Positions 9,244 to 17,724 of a DNA stretch of 64,000 nucleotides are shown piece after piece. Within the stretch, counting starts at the first letter, position 1. Each line of letters opens with the position of its first letter. Below the pieces are notes generated by a model, which saw only the letters and a program-made list of their open reading frames with translations, was not told where the DNA came from and ran no database searches. Position numbers and translations under genes: made by a program. Source of the stretch: Taibaiella chishuiensis (GTDB lineage: Bacteria > Bacteroidota > Bacteroidia > Chitinophagales > Chitinophagaceae); assembly GCF_003014535.1 (NCBI RefSeq), contig NZ_PYGD01000007.1, forward strand, positions 62,001 through 126,000. Direction: 5' to 3'.

Positions 9244-10056
9244 TTACAGCCTGATCACGGCTTCGCGTAAAATACACAGCTTCTCCATCAAGCCTTCCAG
9301 GCGATCGAGATGCAGCATATTGGCGCCATCCGATTGGGCATGGGCAGGATCGGGATGGGTCTCGATAAAGAGCCCATCGGCGCCTACGGCAATAGCCGCG
9401 CGGGCTATCGTCTCAATCATAGCCGGGTTACCACCCGTTACACCGCTGGTCTGGTTAGGCTGTTGCAGGGAGTGCGTACAATCCATTACCACCGGCACAT
9501 CCATGGCGCGCATGGTAGGTATGCCCCGGTAATCTACCACCAGGTCCTGGTAACCGAAGGTTGTGCCCCTGTCGGTAAGGATCACGCCGTTATTGCCGCT
9601 TTGCTGTATCTTATCAACGGCAAACTGCATCGACTCGGGCGCCAGGAATTGTCCTTTTTTCACATTGACATATTTACCGGTTTGAGCTGCTGCTACCAGG
9701 ATATCGGTCTGCCTGCAAAGGAATGCCGGTATCTGTAATACATCTACATATTCAGCGGCCATAGCGGCCTCATCGGCTGCATGGATATCGGTAACGACGG
9801 GTATACCAAAGGTGGTTTTTACCTTGGCCAGTACCTGCAGCGCCGCTTCGTCGCCTATACCGGTAAAGCTGTCAAGCCGGGTACGGTTGGCCTTGCGGTA
9901 CGAGCCCTTGAAGATAAGCGGGATGCCCAGCTTAGCGGTAATCTTAACGATACGCTCGGCAATACGCAGGGCTATATCTTCGCCCTCGATAGCACAGGGG
10001 CCTGCCATCAGGAAGAATTGTTGCGGGTTATATTGTTCTTTTAAAAGGTCTTTCAC
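9244..10056 (-). CDS. kdsA: 3-deoxy-8-phosphooctulonate synthase (Kdo-8-P synthase)
   Basis: Condenses phosphoenolpyruvate with arabinose 5-phosphate to Kdo-8-phosphate, the first committed step to the inner-core sugar of lipopolysaccharide, in the cytoplasm. Signatures: FLMAGPCAIEGED, FKGSYRKANRTRLDSFTGIGDEA (the family KAN motif), PVVTDIH, QIPAFLCRQTDIL and VNVKKGQFLAPE. The Cys in AGPC at about residue 21 marks the metal-dependent class, in which Cys replaces the Asn of the E. coli enzyme. Length 270 is normal. The likely start is GTG at 10056, as no ATG precedes the conserved core. It is the last gene of a four-gene leftward operon. Confidence 0.95.
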   Translation of the reverse strand: MKDLLKEQYNPQQFFLMAGPCAIEGEDIALRIAERIVKITAKLGIPLIFKGSYRKANRTRLDSFTGIGDEAALQVLAKVKTTFGIPVVTDIHAADEAAMAAEYVDVLQIPAFLCRQTDILVAAAQTGKYVNVKKGQFLAPESMQFAVDKIQQSGNNGVILTDRGTTFGYQDLVVDYRGIPTMRAMDVPVVMDCTHSLQQPNQTSGVTGGNPAMIETIARAAIAVGADGLFIETHPDPAHAQSDGANMLHLDRLEGLMEKLCILREAVIRL

Positions 10057-10090
10057 GTTGTCTTTATTGCTTCGTTATATAATGTACCGT

Positions 10091-10693
10091 TTAGTGCATC
10101 CGGTCGCCCCTGGGTTTCAGGTCTTTCAGGATGTTCTTTTCGATCTGCAGCCAGTCCAGCCAGGTTTTGCGCACCTGCTCCTCATCGAAGTACAGTTTGG
10201 CCAGGTCGAGGAAGAGGCGGTAATGGCCCGCTTCCGATACCATGAATTTATGGTAAAAATTACGCAGCGCTTCCTCTTCGATATGCAGGCTCAGCAGGCG
10301 GAAACGCTCACAGCTGCGGGCTTCGATCAGGGCGCAGATCATCAGTTTATGCAATAATCTTTCTTCGCTCGATATCGACTTCGGCTCGTGCTGCAGCAGC
10401 AGGTTCACATACTCGTCCTTGCGTTGCTTACCAAAGGTCAAGCCGCGTTTCTTCAGCTCGGCCAGTACCATACGAAAGTGGCCCCACTCTTCGGTTACAA
10501 CCGGGGCCAGCGCTTCTACCAGCTCTGTTTTATCGTGGTATTTCTGGATCAGGGAAATAAATTGCGTGGCGGCTTTCTGCTCGCAAAATGCGTGATCGGT
10601 AAGAATATCCTGCAGGGATATCGCTGCAATATCGACCCAGCGCGGGTCGGTAGGCAACTTCAGTCCCAGAATGGTATTTTCAGTTGAACTCAT
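10091..10693 (-). CDS. miaE: tRNA-(ms2io6A)-hydroxylase
   Basis: A non-haem di-iron enzyme that hydroxylates the isopentenyl side chain of ms2i6A at tRNA position 37. The 200-residue protein begins MSSTENTILGLKLPTDPRW. Di-iron ligand motifs are visible as VTEEWGHFRMVL and VSEAGHYRLFLDLA (two ExxH pairs), with EARSCERFRLL between them. The start at 10693 avoids overlap with the upstream rfbG gene and matches where homology begins. It sits between rfbG and kdsA in the operon, a metabolic mix that seems to be a shared transcript rather than a shared pathway. Confidence 0.92.
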   Translation of the reverse strand: MSSTENTILGLKLPTDPRWVDIAAISLQDILTDHAFCEQKAATQFISLIQKYHDKTELVEALAPVVTEEWGHFRMVLAELKKRGLTFGKQRKDEYVNLLLQHEPKSISSEERLLHKLMICALIEARSCERFRLLSLHIEEEALRNFYHKFMVSEAGHYRLFLDLAKLYFDEEQVRKTWLDWLQIEKNILKDLKPRGDRMH

Positions 10694-10727
10694 AATCGTT
10701 ATTGAAGGGATAAGTACAGCGTCCCCT

Positions 10728-11795
10728 TTATCGCTGACGGGCAAGGAAGCCCGTAATCTGCTCCATACATTTTTCCGTGGCGCTCCGCTCCTTATCAGCA
10801 TACCAACTGGCCGTCATCTTTATGGCCTCATCGGCATTGAAGCGGGGTTGCAGGCCTATGGCCTCTTTGATCCTGCTGTTGTCCAGCAACAACAATTGCG
10901 CCTCATGCGGCTGGCGGGCATTGCCTTCGATCTCGTATGTTCCTTTACCATAGTACCCGATAAACTTGCGCGTTACCGTTTCCACATCCAGTACATCTTC
11001 CGGCTCGGGCCCTATGTTGTAGGCTGTAGCCAGTTGCTGCGGTTCTTCGGTCATCTTAGCTGCAAGGGTAAGGTAGGCCATCAGCGGCTCCAGCACATGC
11101 TGCCAGGGCCTTACGGCGCCCGGGTTACGCAATACCACTGGCTGTTCGCGTTCGATAGACCGTACAATGTCCGGTATAATGCGGTCTACGGCATAGTCGC
11201 CGCCGCCGATCACATTACCGGCGCGCAGCGAGGCAATCGATTTATGATGCTGTTGGTATTTTTCGGGATGGAAAAAAGAATTACGGTACGAGGATATCGC
11301 GATCTCAGCCGCGGCCTTACTGGCGGAGTACGGATCGTAACCGCCCAGTTTATCGCCTTCGGCAAAAGGGGTACCCAGTTCGTGGTTCTCGTATACTTTA
11401 TCGGTCGTGATCATAATGCCCGCACAGGGTTTATCCAGGCTACGCATAGCTTCCAGCACATTGATCGTTCCCATTACATTAACGGCAAAGGTATCTACCG
11501 GATTTTCATAACTGGGACGTACCAGCGAACGCGCCGCCAGGTGAAACACGAAATCGGGCTCGAACCTTACCAGTTCACCTTTAAGCAGGTGGGCGTCCAG
11601 CACATCGCCGATCACGGAAGCATAACAGAGCTTATCGCCATTGATCTGGTTATAGAGGTCTTTGTCCGATTCGGGGGCCAACGCATAACCTTTTACATCG
11701 GCGCCCCAGTGCTGCAGGATTTGCAACAGCCAGGCCCCTTTAAACCCGGTATGACCGGTAAGAAAAACTCTTTTATTTTTGAATATCGATTCCAC
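10728..11795 (-). CDS. rfbG: CDP-glucose 4,6-dehydratase
   Basis: Converts CDP-glucose to CDP-4-keto-6-deoxyglucose, the branch point for 3,6-dideoxyhexoses and other CDP sugars of surface polysaccharide. It is an extended SDR of 355 residues. The Rossmann motif is VFLTGHTGFKGAWLL near the N-terminus, the catalytic YxxxK is in YDPYSASKAAAEIA, and MITTDKVYEN carries the Thr of the SDR site. The likely start is GTG at 11795. It follows rfbF by 30 bases, the usual pair order. Confidence 0.94.
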   Translation of the reverse strand: MESIFKNKRVFLTGHTGFKGAWLLQILQHWGADVKGYALAPESDKDLYNQINGDKLCYASVIGDVLDAHLLKGELVRFEPDFVFHLAARSLVRPSYENPVDTFAVNVMGTINVLEAMRSLDKPCAGIMITTDKVYENHELGTPFAEGDKLGGYDPYSASKAAAEIAISSYRNSFFHPEKYQQHHKSIASLRAGNVIGGGDYAVDRIIPDIVRSIEREQPVVLRNPGAVRPWQHVLEPLMAYLTLAAKMTEEPQQLATAYNIGPEPEDVLDVETVTRKFIGYYGKGTYEIEGNARQPHEAQLLLLDNSRIKEAIGLQPRFNADEAIKMTASWYADKERSATEKCMEQITGFLARQR

Positions 11796-11825
11796 GGTAT
11801 TGATTTATACAATTAAACGCCGGTT

Positions 11826-12599
11826 TTACCATTTCTTCCAGGGCGCCCCATGCTCCCACATCTGTTCCAGCTCTTCTTTATCGCGCATGGTATCCATACA
11901 TTTCCAGAAGTCGTGGTGGCGGTAAGCGGCAATCTGTCCGTCGGCAGCCATATCGTTCATCGGGTTGCGTTCCCACATGATATCGTCCATATCGCCTTCG
12001 AGATAGTTTTTAATTTCGGGGTTGATCACAAAGAAACCGCCATTGATCCAGGTGCCGCTGTCCTCGGGCTTTTCCTCGAAGGAGTTGATGGTGCCATCGT
12101 CCTGCATACGGATCACGCCGAAGCGGCTGGTGGCCTGTATGGCCGTCATGGTACATACCTTACCGGAAGCCTTATGGAACTCGAGCAGCTCGTTTATATT
12201 CACATCGCTTACGCCATCGCCGTAGGTCAGCATAAATGGTTCGTCGTTGGTATAGGGCAATACGCGTTTCAAACGGCCGGCTGTCATGGTATCCAGGCCG
12301 GTATCGATCAGCGATATCTTAAAGGGCTCTGCATTGTTCTGGTGGATCTCCATGGTATTGGTGCCCAGGTCTACCGTAAGGTCGGCATTATGCAGGAAGT
12401 AATTGGCAAAGTATTCTTTAATGAACCAGCCTTTATACCCCAGGCAGATAATAAATTCGGTATGCCCGTATACGGCATAACTCTTCATGATATGCCACAG
12501 GATGGGCTTACCGCCGATTTCGATCATGGGCTTGGGCCGCAACGCGGACTCTTCGGAAATGCGGGTTCCGCGACCGCCGGCAAAGATGACTACTTTCAT
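11826..12599 (-). CDS. rfbF: glucose-1-phosphate cytidylyltransferase
   Basis: Makes CDP-glucose from CTP and glucose 1-phosphate. The 257-residue protein starts MKVVIFAGGRGTRISEESALRPKPMIEIG, the nucleotidyltransferase signature (GGxGTR and the PKPM lysine). LTYGDGVSDV carries the metal-binding Asp. The C-terminal WERNPMNDMAADGQIAAYRHHDFWKCMDTMRDK is typical of RfbF. The ATG at 12599 is chosen because homology starts exactly there; the frame is open further upstream but without conserved sequence. It is the first gene of the operon. Confidence 0.95.
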   Translation of the reverse strand: MKVVIFAGGRGTRISEESALRPKPMIEIGGKPILWHIMKSYAVYGHTEFIICLGYKGWFIKEYFANYFLHNADLTVDLGTNTMEIHQNNAEPFKISLIDTGLDTMTAGRLKRVLPYTNDEPFMLTYGDGVSDVNINELLEFHKASGKVCTMTAIQATSRFGVIRMQDDGTINSFEEKPEDSGTWINGGFFVINPEIKNYLEGDMDDIMWERNPMNDMAADGQIAAYRHHDFWKCMDTMRDKEELEQMWEHGAPWKKW

Positions 12600-12634
12600 T
12601 GTACAGGGAAAAATGCGGGTTGAATAACAATGCG

Positions 12635-12642
12635 CAAATATA
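12635..12642 (-). promoter_or_regulatory. -7 element of the rfbF operon promoter
   Basis: Leftward TATATTTG fits the Bacteroidota consensus TAnnTTTG. It lies 36 bases upstream of the rfbF start. No clear TTTG -33 element was found. Confidence 0.45.
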
Positions 12643-12701
12643 GGATAAAGAAAGGGTTGTTGCTTTGTGGAAAAAGTAAAATAAATCGTCATGGTAATAC
12701 G

Positions 12702-12734
12702 TTCTGCGTATGTGACAGCATTTTGTTAGCTTTG
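12702..12734 (+). promoter_or_regulatory. promoter of the EnvC-like gene
   Basis: TTCTG, a 20-base spacer and TAGCTTTG match the Bacteroidota TTTG / TAnnTTTG promoter with one mismatch in the -33 box. Transcription would start near 12741, leaving a short leader of about 17 bases. Confidence 0.6.
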
Positions 12735-12757
12735 CGATTCTAGTCCTGAAATCATCC

Positions 12758-14266
12758 ATGCGTTTATATTATACTTTATTCCTCCTGCTGACCCTGGGCT
12801 GCGCCACCGTATACGGCCAGCAGCCTACACGCGGCGACCTTGAAAAAAGGAGGGCCAACCTGCTGAACGAGATTGCGGAGACCCAACAACAGCTCGAAGC
12901 CACTAAAAAGGACAAAAAGGCCACCATGGGCCAGCTTAATGCCCTTATGACCAAGCTCCGGACCCGCGAGAAGCTGATCGACAATATCAATTCCGAACTG
13001 ACCAATATCAACGGTAATATCAGCAACTCCACCCAGGAGATCCAGCAGTTGAATAAAAACCTCGATGGTTTACGTGCAGGCTATGCCCGCTCGATCCGTT
13101 ATGCCTACAAACACCGGGAAAGCCAGAATATGATGGCCTTCCTGTTTTCGGCCAACGACTTTAACGACGCCATACGCCGGATGCAATACCTGAAAAAATA
13201 CAGGGACTACCGGAAGGACCAGGCCGAAAAGATACGAACCACACAAGACCAGCTAAAGCAGAAAATAGGGGTGCTGAACACCCAGAAAACGCAGAAAGGC
13301 GCACTGCTCAAGGCCGAAGAGCTGCAGAAATCCGAGATCCAGGACGAGACCAAACAAACCAATGAAGTGGTGATGGAGCTGAAAGGCCGGGAAAAGGAAC
13401 TGGTATCGCAGATCCAGCAAAACCAGAAAACGGCGCGCAGGCTCGAAGCCACCATTAAAGACCAGATCAAGAAAGAAATAGAACTGGCCCGTAAAAAGGC
13501 CATCGAAGAAGCGCGCAAACGTGCGCTGGAAGAGCAGGCCCGTAAAAAAGCGGCCGAAGAGCTCGCCCGGCGCAAGGCTGCCGAAGATGAGGAACGGCGC
13601 AGAGCCGCAGCGGCCGCCAATAGCGGCAACGCGTATAAAGCGGGCAACCAGACCGTGACCCTCAATACGGGCAGCAACAACAAACCGGCCGCCAATACAC
13701 CCGCTACACAGCCGGCCGGTAACAATAAACCCGCAGCCAATAACCCGCCACCATCGCGGCCGGTATATACCGAGCCCGAAAGCAAACCCGCAGCGGCCGA
13801 TAAGACATCGTACAAGCTCAGCCTTACCCCCGAGGTACAGGCCGTGTCCAACAACTTTGCCGCCAACAGGGGCCGCCTGCCCTGGCCGGTAGAGAAAGGC
13901 TTTATTTCGGGCACCTATGGCCGTCATCCCCACCCGCTGTTCCCCAAGGTAATGCTGGACAATATGGGTATCGATATATCTACCGGTGAAGGCGCCCCGG
14001 TACGTGCCGTATTCGAAGGTACCGTTACCAAAATCGCCAATGTAAGCGGCATTATGGTTATGATCAGCCATGGCGAATACTTTACGATCTATACCAACCT
14101 GTCGGGAGCATCCGTAAAGGTCGGCGATCATGTAAGCGCCAAACAGATGATCGGTCGTGCCGGTAAAAACGATGAAGGCGATAATATGATGAACTTCCAG
14201 GTGTGGCGCGTAGGCGGCAACAGTAATATCAATACCGTAAACCCCGCCGACTGGATAGCCCGCTAA
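12758..14266 (+). CDS. EnvC/NlpD-like murein hydrolase activator with degenerate LytM (M23) domain
   Basis: The 502-residue exported protein has a signal peptide to about residue 21 and a long coiled coil at about 22-290, ending in an Ala/Lys/Arg-rich stretch. A low-complexity Asn/Pro/Ala linker and a C-terminal LytM fold at about 375-500 follow. The M23 zinc and catalytic histidines are replaced: HxGxD reads N402-M-G-I-D406, the YxHL histidine is N447, and the HxH pair is M477/N479. Only the Asp remains. This is the pattern of EnvC-type regulators that switch on amidases at the division septum rather than cutting peptidoglycan. It is monocistronic, with its own promoter and terminator. Confidence 0.88.
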   Translation: MRLYYTLFLLLTLGCATVYGQQPTRGDLEKRRANLLNEIAETQQQLEATKKDKKATMGQLNALMTKLRTREKLIDNINSELTNINGNISNSTQEIQQLNKNLDGLRAGYARSIRYAYKHRESQNMMAFLFSANDFNDAIRRMQYLKKYRDYRKDQAEKIRTTQDQLKQKIGVLNTQKTQKGALLKAEELQKSEIQDETKQTNEVVMELKGREKELVSQIQQNQKTARRLEATIKDQIKKEIELARKKAIEEARKRALEEQARKKAAEELARRKAAEDEERRRAAAAANSGNAYKAGNQTVTLNTGSNNKPAANTPATQPAGNNKPAANNPPPSRPVYTEPESKPAAADKTSYKLSLTPEVQAVSNNFAANRGRLPWPVEKGFISGTYGRHPHPLFPKVMLDNMGIDISTGEGAPVRAVFEGTVTKIANVSGIMVMISHGEYFTIYTNLSGASVKVGDHVSAKQMIGRAGKNDEGDNMMNFQVWRVGGNSNINTVNPADWIAR

Positions 14267-14298
14267 CCGGGCCGGCAAAGGGCAATAAGTTATGGATT

Positions 14299-14340
14299 GG
14301 CTTAAAGAAACAATATTTGTTTCTTTAAGCCATTTTTTTT
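14299..14340 (+). terminator. intrinsic terminator of the EnvC-like gene
   Basis: A 13-bp perfect stem (GGCTTAAAGAAAC / GTTTCTTTAAGCC), 7-base loop, then a run of eight T at 14333-14340: a textbook Rho-independent terminator. Confidence 0.88.
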
Positions 14341-14478
14341 TAAGCCTATCGCTCAGAGCAGGTGCATATATAAAACAGTAAAGCAACAGGCAAAAACATA
14401 GTTTTATTATTTTCTTATTGTAAATATTAATACTACTTTTACATTGTTTACAGCGTATGAATTAAGCAGGACAATAAG

Positions 14479-14509
14479 TTTGGGCAAGATTTTTGTATTA
14501 ATGTGTTTG
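14479..14509 (+). promoter_or_regulatory. promoter of aqpZ
   Basis: TTTG at 14479-14482, 19-base spacer, TGTGTTTG at 14502-14509. This is the Bacteroidota promoter form with one mismatch in the -7 element. The start would be near 14516, 37 bases before the ATG. Confidence 0.6.
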
Positions 14510-14552
14510 TTACCAGTTAAGTAATATTTTCTAACTAAAGCTTCATTAATTT

Positions 14553-15320
14553 ATGGAAATCAAAACGTCAACAAAATTCACCGCAGAGCTTATCGGAACA
14601 TTTGCTCTCGTATTGTTTGGATGCGGCGCTGCTGTAGTAGCCGGGGCAACGACCCAGGGCGGGCTTGCCGGGCTCGGCTTACTGGGCATTGCATTTGCCT
14701 TCGGTCTTTCGGTAGTCGTCATGGCCTATGCAATCGGCGGTATTTCCGGTTGCCACATTAACCCCGCTATTACCATAGCCATGCTGGTGGCGGGTAAGAT
14801 CAAAGCGACCGATGCGATGGCTTATATTGCAGCGCAACTGATCGGTGCAGTACTGGCATCCTTCGTGCTGATGCAGATCCAGGGCGGGCTTCCCGGCTTC
14901 CAGATGGGCGAATGGGCCCTGGGGGCCAATGGCTGGGGCGAAGGCTACCAGAATGCCTATAACACCACGTCCGCGTTCCTTACCGAAGCTGTATTGACTT
15001 TCCTCTTTCTCTTCGTTATCTTCGGTGTTACTTCCAAATGGGGCAACAGCACCATGGCCGGTCTTGCGATCGGTCTTACCCTGGTCCTCATCCACCTGGT
15101 AGCCATCCCGATTACCGGCACCTCCGTTAACCCCGCCCGTAGTTTCGGTCCCGCGCTGCTGGCCGGAGGCAAAGCCCTGCAACAATTATGGCTGTTTATT
15201 GCCGCACCCATTGTAGGCGCTGTCGCTGCTGCAGTAGTATGGCGTGTACTGGATAAAGCCAACCCCGCGCCGGCGATCAATATCCCGCTGCCGGTTTCGC
15301 TCGAAGAGGCCACGAATTAA
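14553..15320 (+). CDS. aqpZ: aquaporin Z-like MIP channel
   Basis: A 255-residue inner-membrane channel of the major intrinsic protein family with six membrane helices and two NPA boxes, SGCHINPAITIAM near residue 72 and GTSVNPARSFGPALL near 193. The His-rich first half and the Arg after the second NPA (NPAR) fit the narrow aromatic/arginine filter of water-selective AqpZ rather than glycerol facilitators. It has its own promoter and terminator. Confidence 0.92.
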   Translation: MEIKTSTKFTAELIGTFALVLFGCGAAVVAGATTQGGLAGLGLLGIAFAFGLSVVVMAYAIGGISGCHINPAITIAMLVAGKIKATDAMAYIAAQLIGAVLASFVLMQIQGGLPGFQMGEWALGANGWGEGYQNAYNTTSAFLTEAVLTFLFLFVIFGVTSKWGNSTMAGLAIGLTLVLIHLVAIPITGTSVNPARSFGPALLAGGKALQQLWLFIAAPIVGAVAAAVVWRVLDKANPAPAINIPLPVSLEEATN

Positions 15321-15358
15321 ACCATTTTAGCCGGTTCGTCAGGAACCGGAACTTCTAT

Positions 15359-15400
15359 AAAAAAGCTATAGGAAACGCAGTCGTTTTCTATAGCTTTTTT
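15359..15400 (+). terminator. intrinsic terminator of aqpZ
   Basis: An 18-bp stem with one G-U pair between 15359-15376 and 15383-15400, six-base loop, ending in a T run. Confidence 0.88.
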
Positions 15401-15504
15401 TGTTTATGGTCATGATGGAAAAATGGCTGGCTGCCCATCGCCGGGCGCAATTTGCAGCCGGAATATTTTTTATACAAATTATTGTAATAATGGATAAGTT
15501 TTTC

Positions 15505-15535
15505 TTTGTTTTAAGCGTTAGATTAAATATGTTTG
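15505..15535 (+). promoter_or_regulatory. promoter of the hybrid kinase regulator
   Basis: TTTG at 15505-15508, exactly 19 bases, then TATGTTTG at 15528-15535: a perfect match to the Bacteroidota housekeeping promoter. The transcript would start near 15542, with a leader of about 70 bases in AT-rich DNA. Confidence 0.75.
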
Positions 15536-15610
15536 TTCAGCCGCCTTTGTAAGAAATAGAATTTTGTTGCCGCCTTGCTCAACCGACAACTATATTAATT
15601 TCTTAATTCG

Positions 15611-17614
15611 ATGCTAAAAAAAAATTCAATTGTTAACCGAGCGGAACAATCCGTAATTGCAGGTTGGGTTGTAAAATATAAGTGGCATTTCCTGTTTTGG
15701 ATTTGTTATTTTATTTATGCCTTTATTACAGACTCCCTGCTTTATGGTAAATATGTATACTTTTCTAAAGAACTCCTGTTTTTTTCGACGCATAACCTGT
15801 TCCTATTTTATGCCTTTCTTTATGGTTTGAACAAGTTTTCAAACGAATCTCCGCTTACCATTTTTCATAGCTCACTTCGTATTGTTATCGCAATCTCTTG
15901 CTTCTGGGCTATCAGGGTTGTACTCAACTTCAGGATTTATCCTATTATGGATGCAGCCCGGGGAATAGAAAAAGAAACAATAGTTAATTATCAATTTGTA
16001 ATTAATGGTTGTTTTTGGGTTACAGAGTATTTTGTAAAAGCTCTTGCTTATTTTTTTGTGATAAAGTATGTCAACAAGGAACGCCAGCACAGGAAGGTTC
16101 TTGAAGAGAAAATGGAACAGGAGCGTCAGCTGATTGAAAAACGTATTGAACAACAGCAAGCGGAGCAGCAACAAAAGGAATATGAACAGCGGGAAGCCAT
16201 GTTCATTAACCTGGTTCATGAAACCAAAACGCCCATTACCCTCATCAATAATTATATCGCTGATCACATCGAGCTGCACGGTAGTTCCGATGAGTTGGAG
16301 ATCGTCAAAAACAATGTCGGTAAGCTTAGCCGGGATGTTACCAATCTCTTTGACCTGGAGCGATTCCGGCATGGTGTGGAAATGTTCGATCACGATCAGC
16401 GGGTCGATTTTTCGGCACTGCTGCATACCGCCTGTGCGCAATTTGCGCTATACAGCCAGAAGAAAGATATCCGGCTCTGCGGCGATATCGGGGATGGGGT
16501 TATCATCGCTGCTGACCCGGTAGCTTTAACCCGGATCGTTAATAACCTGGTTGAAAACGCCATCAAATATTCAACGGCGGGTACAGAAATCGTTTTGACC
16601 CTTACAGCAACCGAGGACTGTGCCGTACTCAGGGTTGCCGATCAGGGGCCGGGGATCGATCCGGGGAATCTGGCGGATATCTTTACCCCTTATCACCTGC
16701 TTAATAAGTACAAGAAAAACGACCAGGGCATGGGGCTGGGACTACCGATGGTGAGCAATATCGTAGATAGCCTGGATGGTGAGCTCTCCATAAAGAACGG
16801 AGCGCAGCGCGGTACGGTGGTAACGGTTACCCTACCGATCGGGGCAGATGCGCCCCTGGCAGCAATAACCGGGCAGGAACCTGGTCTGGGCATGATCGAA
16901 GAACGGGAGCCTGTTGGCCGTAACCTCCTTGCTGAAGACGCCCCCCTTTTACTGGTTGTGGAAGATAATGCCGACCTGAACAGTTACCTGGTCCGCAAGT
17001 TAAGACAGCACTACAGGGTCCGTGCTGCAGCAAATGGCGCAGACGCGATCAGCCAGTTCAGGGAAGAAGTACCCGACCTGGTTATCAGCGATGTGATGAT
17101 GGACCATATGGACGGCTTTGCCTTTGCAGAAACCTTGCAGCGCACACCCGCATGGTCGCATGTCCCGGTCATATTTCTTACAGCGCGGGCAACGGAAGTG
17201 GATAAAATGCGGGGTCTGTCTTTAGGCGCAATCGATTATATCGTAAAGCCCTTTGCCGTGGAGGAGTTGTTGAAAAAAGCCGGCGCATTGCTCCGCTATA
17301 CCAACCGCCAGGAGCAGCGCCTGATCGAGGATTTGTACCATACTGCGAAGCAGATGAAACGCAAAGGCCATTACAGCCAACCTGACGAATTGCCCCTTGA
17401 GCCGGCAACCGGTGTGTTTGAAACCAAATGCCGCGATGCCGGCCTCACAAAAAGGGAAGTCGAGATCACCCGGCTTTTGATCGAAGGAAAGACCAATAAG
17501 TTTATTGCAGAAACGATCTTTATATCACCCCGGACCGTGGAGACCCATATCAGAAATGTTTATGAAAAGCTGCAGGTATCCAACAAGGTAGCATTGCTCA
17601 AACAACTGCAGTAG
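15611..17614 (+). CDS. one-piece sensor kinase / receiver / LuxR-type DNA-binding regulator
   Basis: This 667-residue protein joins all parts of a two-component pathway in one chain. Residues 1-165 carry about four hydrophobic helices with no large periplasmic domain. A coiled coil rich in Glu/Gln/Arg follows (about 155-195). The kinase has H203 in FINLVHETKTPITL, an N box NLVENAIKYS, DQGPGID and GMGLGLPM. The receiver begins LLVVEDNADLN (about 447) with the phospho-acceptor D494 (ISDVMMDHMDG) and Lys in DYIVKPF. The last 60 residues are a LuxR helix-turn-helix (LTKREVEITRLLIEGKTNK...SPRTVETHI). The first third is AT-rich compared with the rest. It lies directly upstream of the RiPP locus on the same strand, so it is the probable local regulator. 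Confidence 0.9.
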   Translation: MLKKNSIVNRAEQSVIAGWVVKYKWHFLFWICYFIYAFITDSLLYGKYVYFSKELLFFSTHNLFLFYAFLYGLNKFSNESPLTIFHSSLRIVIAISCFWAIRVVLNFRIYPIMDAARGIEKETIVNYQFVINGCFWVTEYFVKALAYFFVIKYVNKERQHRKVLEEKMEQERQLIEKRIEQQQAEQQQKEYEQREAMFINLVHETKTPITLINNYIADHIELHGSSDELEIVKNNVGKLSRDVTNLFDLERFRHGVEMFDHDQRVDFSALLHTACAQFALYSQKKDIRLCGDIGDGVIIAADPVALTRIVNNLVENAIKYSTAGTEIVLTLTATEDCAVLRVADQGPGIDPGNLADIFTPYHLLNKYKKNDQGMGLGLPMVSNIVDSLDGELSIKNGAQRGTVVTVTLPIGADAPLAAITGQEPGLGMIEEREPVGRNLLAEDAPLLLVVEDNADLNSYLVRKLRQHYRVRAAANGADAISQFREEVPDLVISDVMMDHMDGFAFAETLQRTPAWSHVPVIFLTARATEVDKMRGLSLGAIDYIVKPFAVEELLKKAGALLRYTNRQEQRLIEDLYHTAKQMKRKGHYSQPDELPLEPATGVFETKCRDAGLTKREVEITRLLIEGKTNKFIAETIFISPRTVETHIRNVYEKLQVSNKVALLKQLQ

Positions 17615-17645
17615 TATTTATTTCCCATTGAAATTCAGTCTTTTT

Positions 17646-17684
17646 TAGAGAAAATACGGGTAATTACGTAGCGAAAATACGGGT
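17646..17684 (+). promoter_or_regulatory. direct-repeat candidate operator
   Basis: TAG[A/C]GAAAATACGGGT occurs twice, at 17646-17661 and 17669-17684, with 15 of 16 bases identical and a period of 23 bp, about two helical turns. The pair sits 32 bases after the regulator stop codon and just upstream of the -33 box of the RiPP promoter, where an activator would bind. Assignment to the adjacent LuxR protein is inference. Confidence 0.6.
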
Positions 17685-17693
17685 GTTTTGGTA

Positions 17694-17724
17694 TTGTGTT
17701 TTGTTCCGCAGGCGGCTACATTTG
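17694..17724 (+). promoter_or_regulatory. probable promoter of the RiPP locus
   Basis: A weak -33 box (TTG at 17694-17696), 20-base spacer, and a perfect -7 box TACATTTG at 17717-17724. Alternative TTTG boxes at 17687 and 17700 have poor spacing (26 and 13). A weak -33 box fits an activated promoter. The start would be near 17730. Confidence 0.6.

Noticed and set aside
10671-11816. 381-residue open frame on the + strand
   Set aside because: Antisense to rfbG; no signature.
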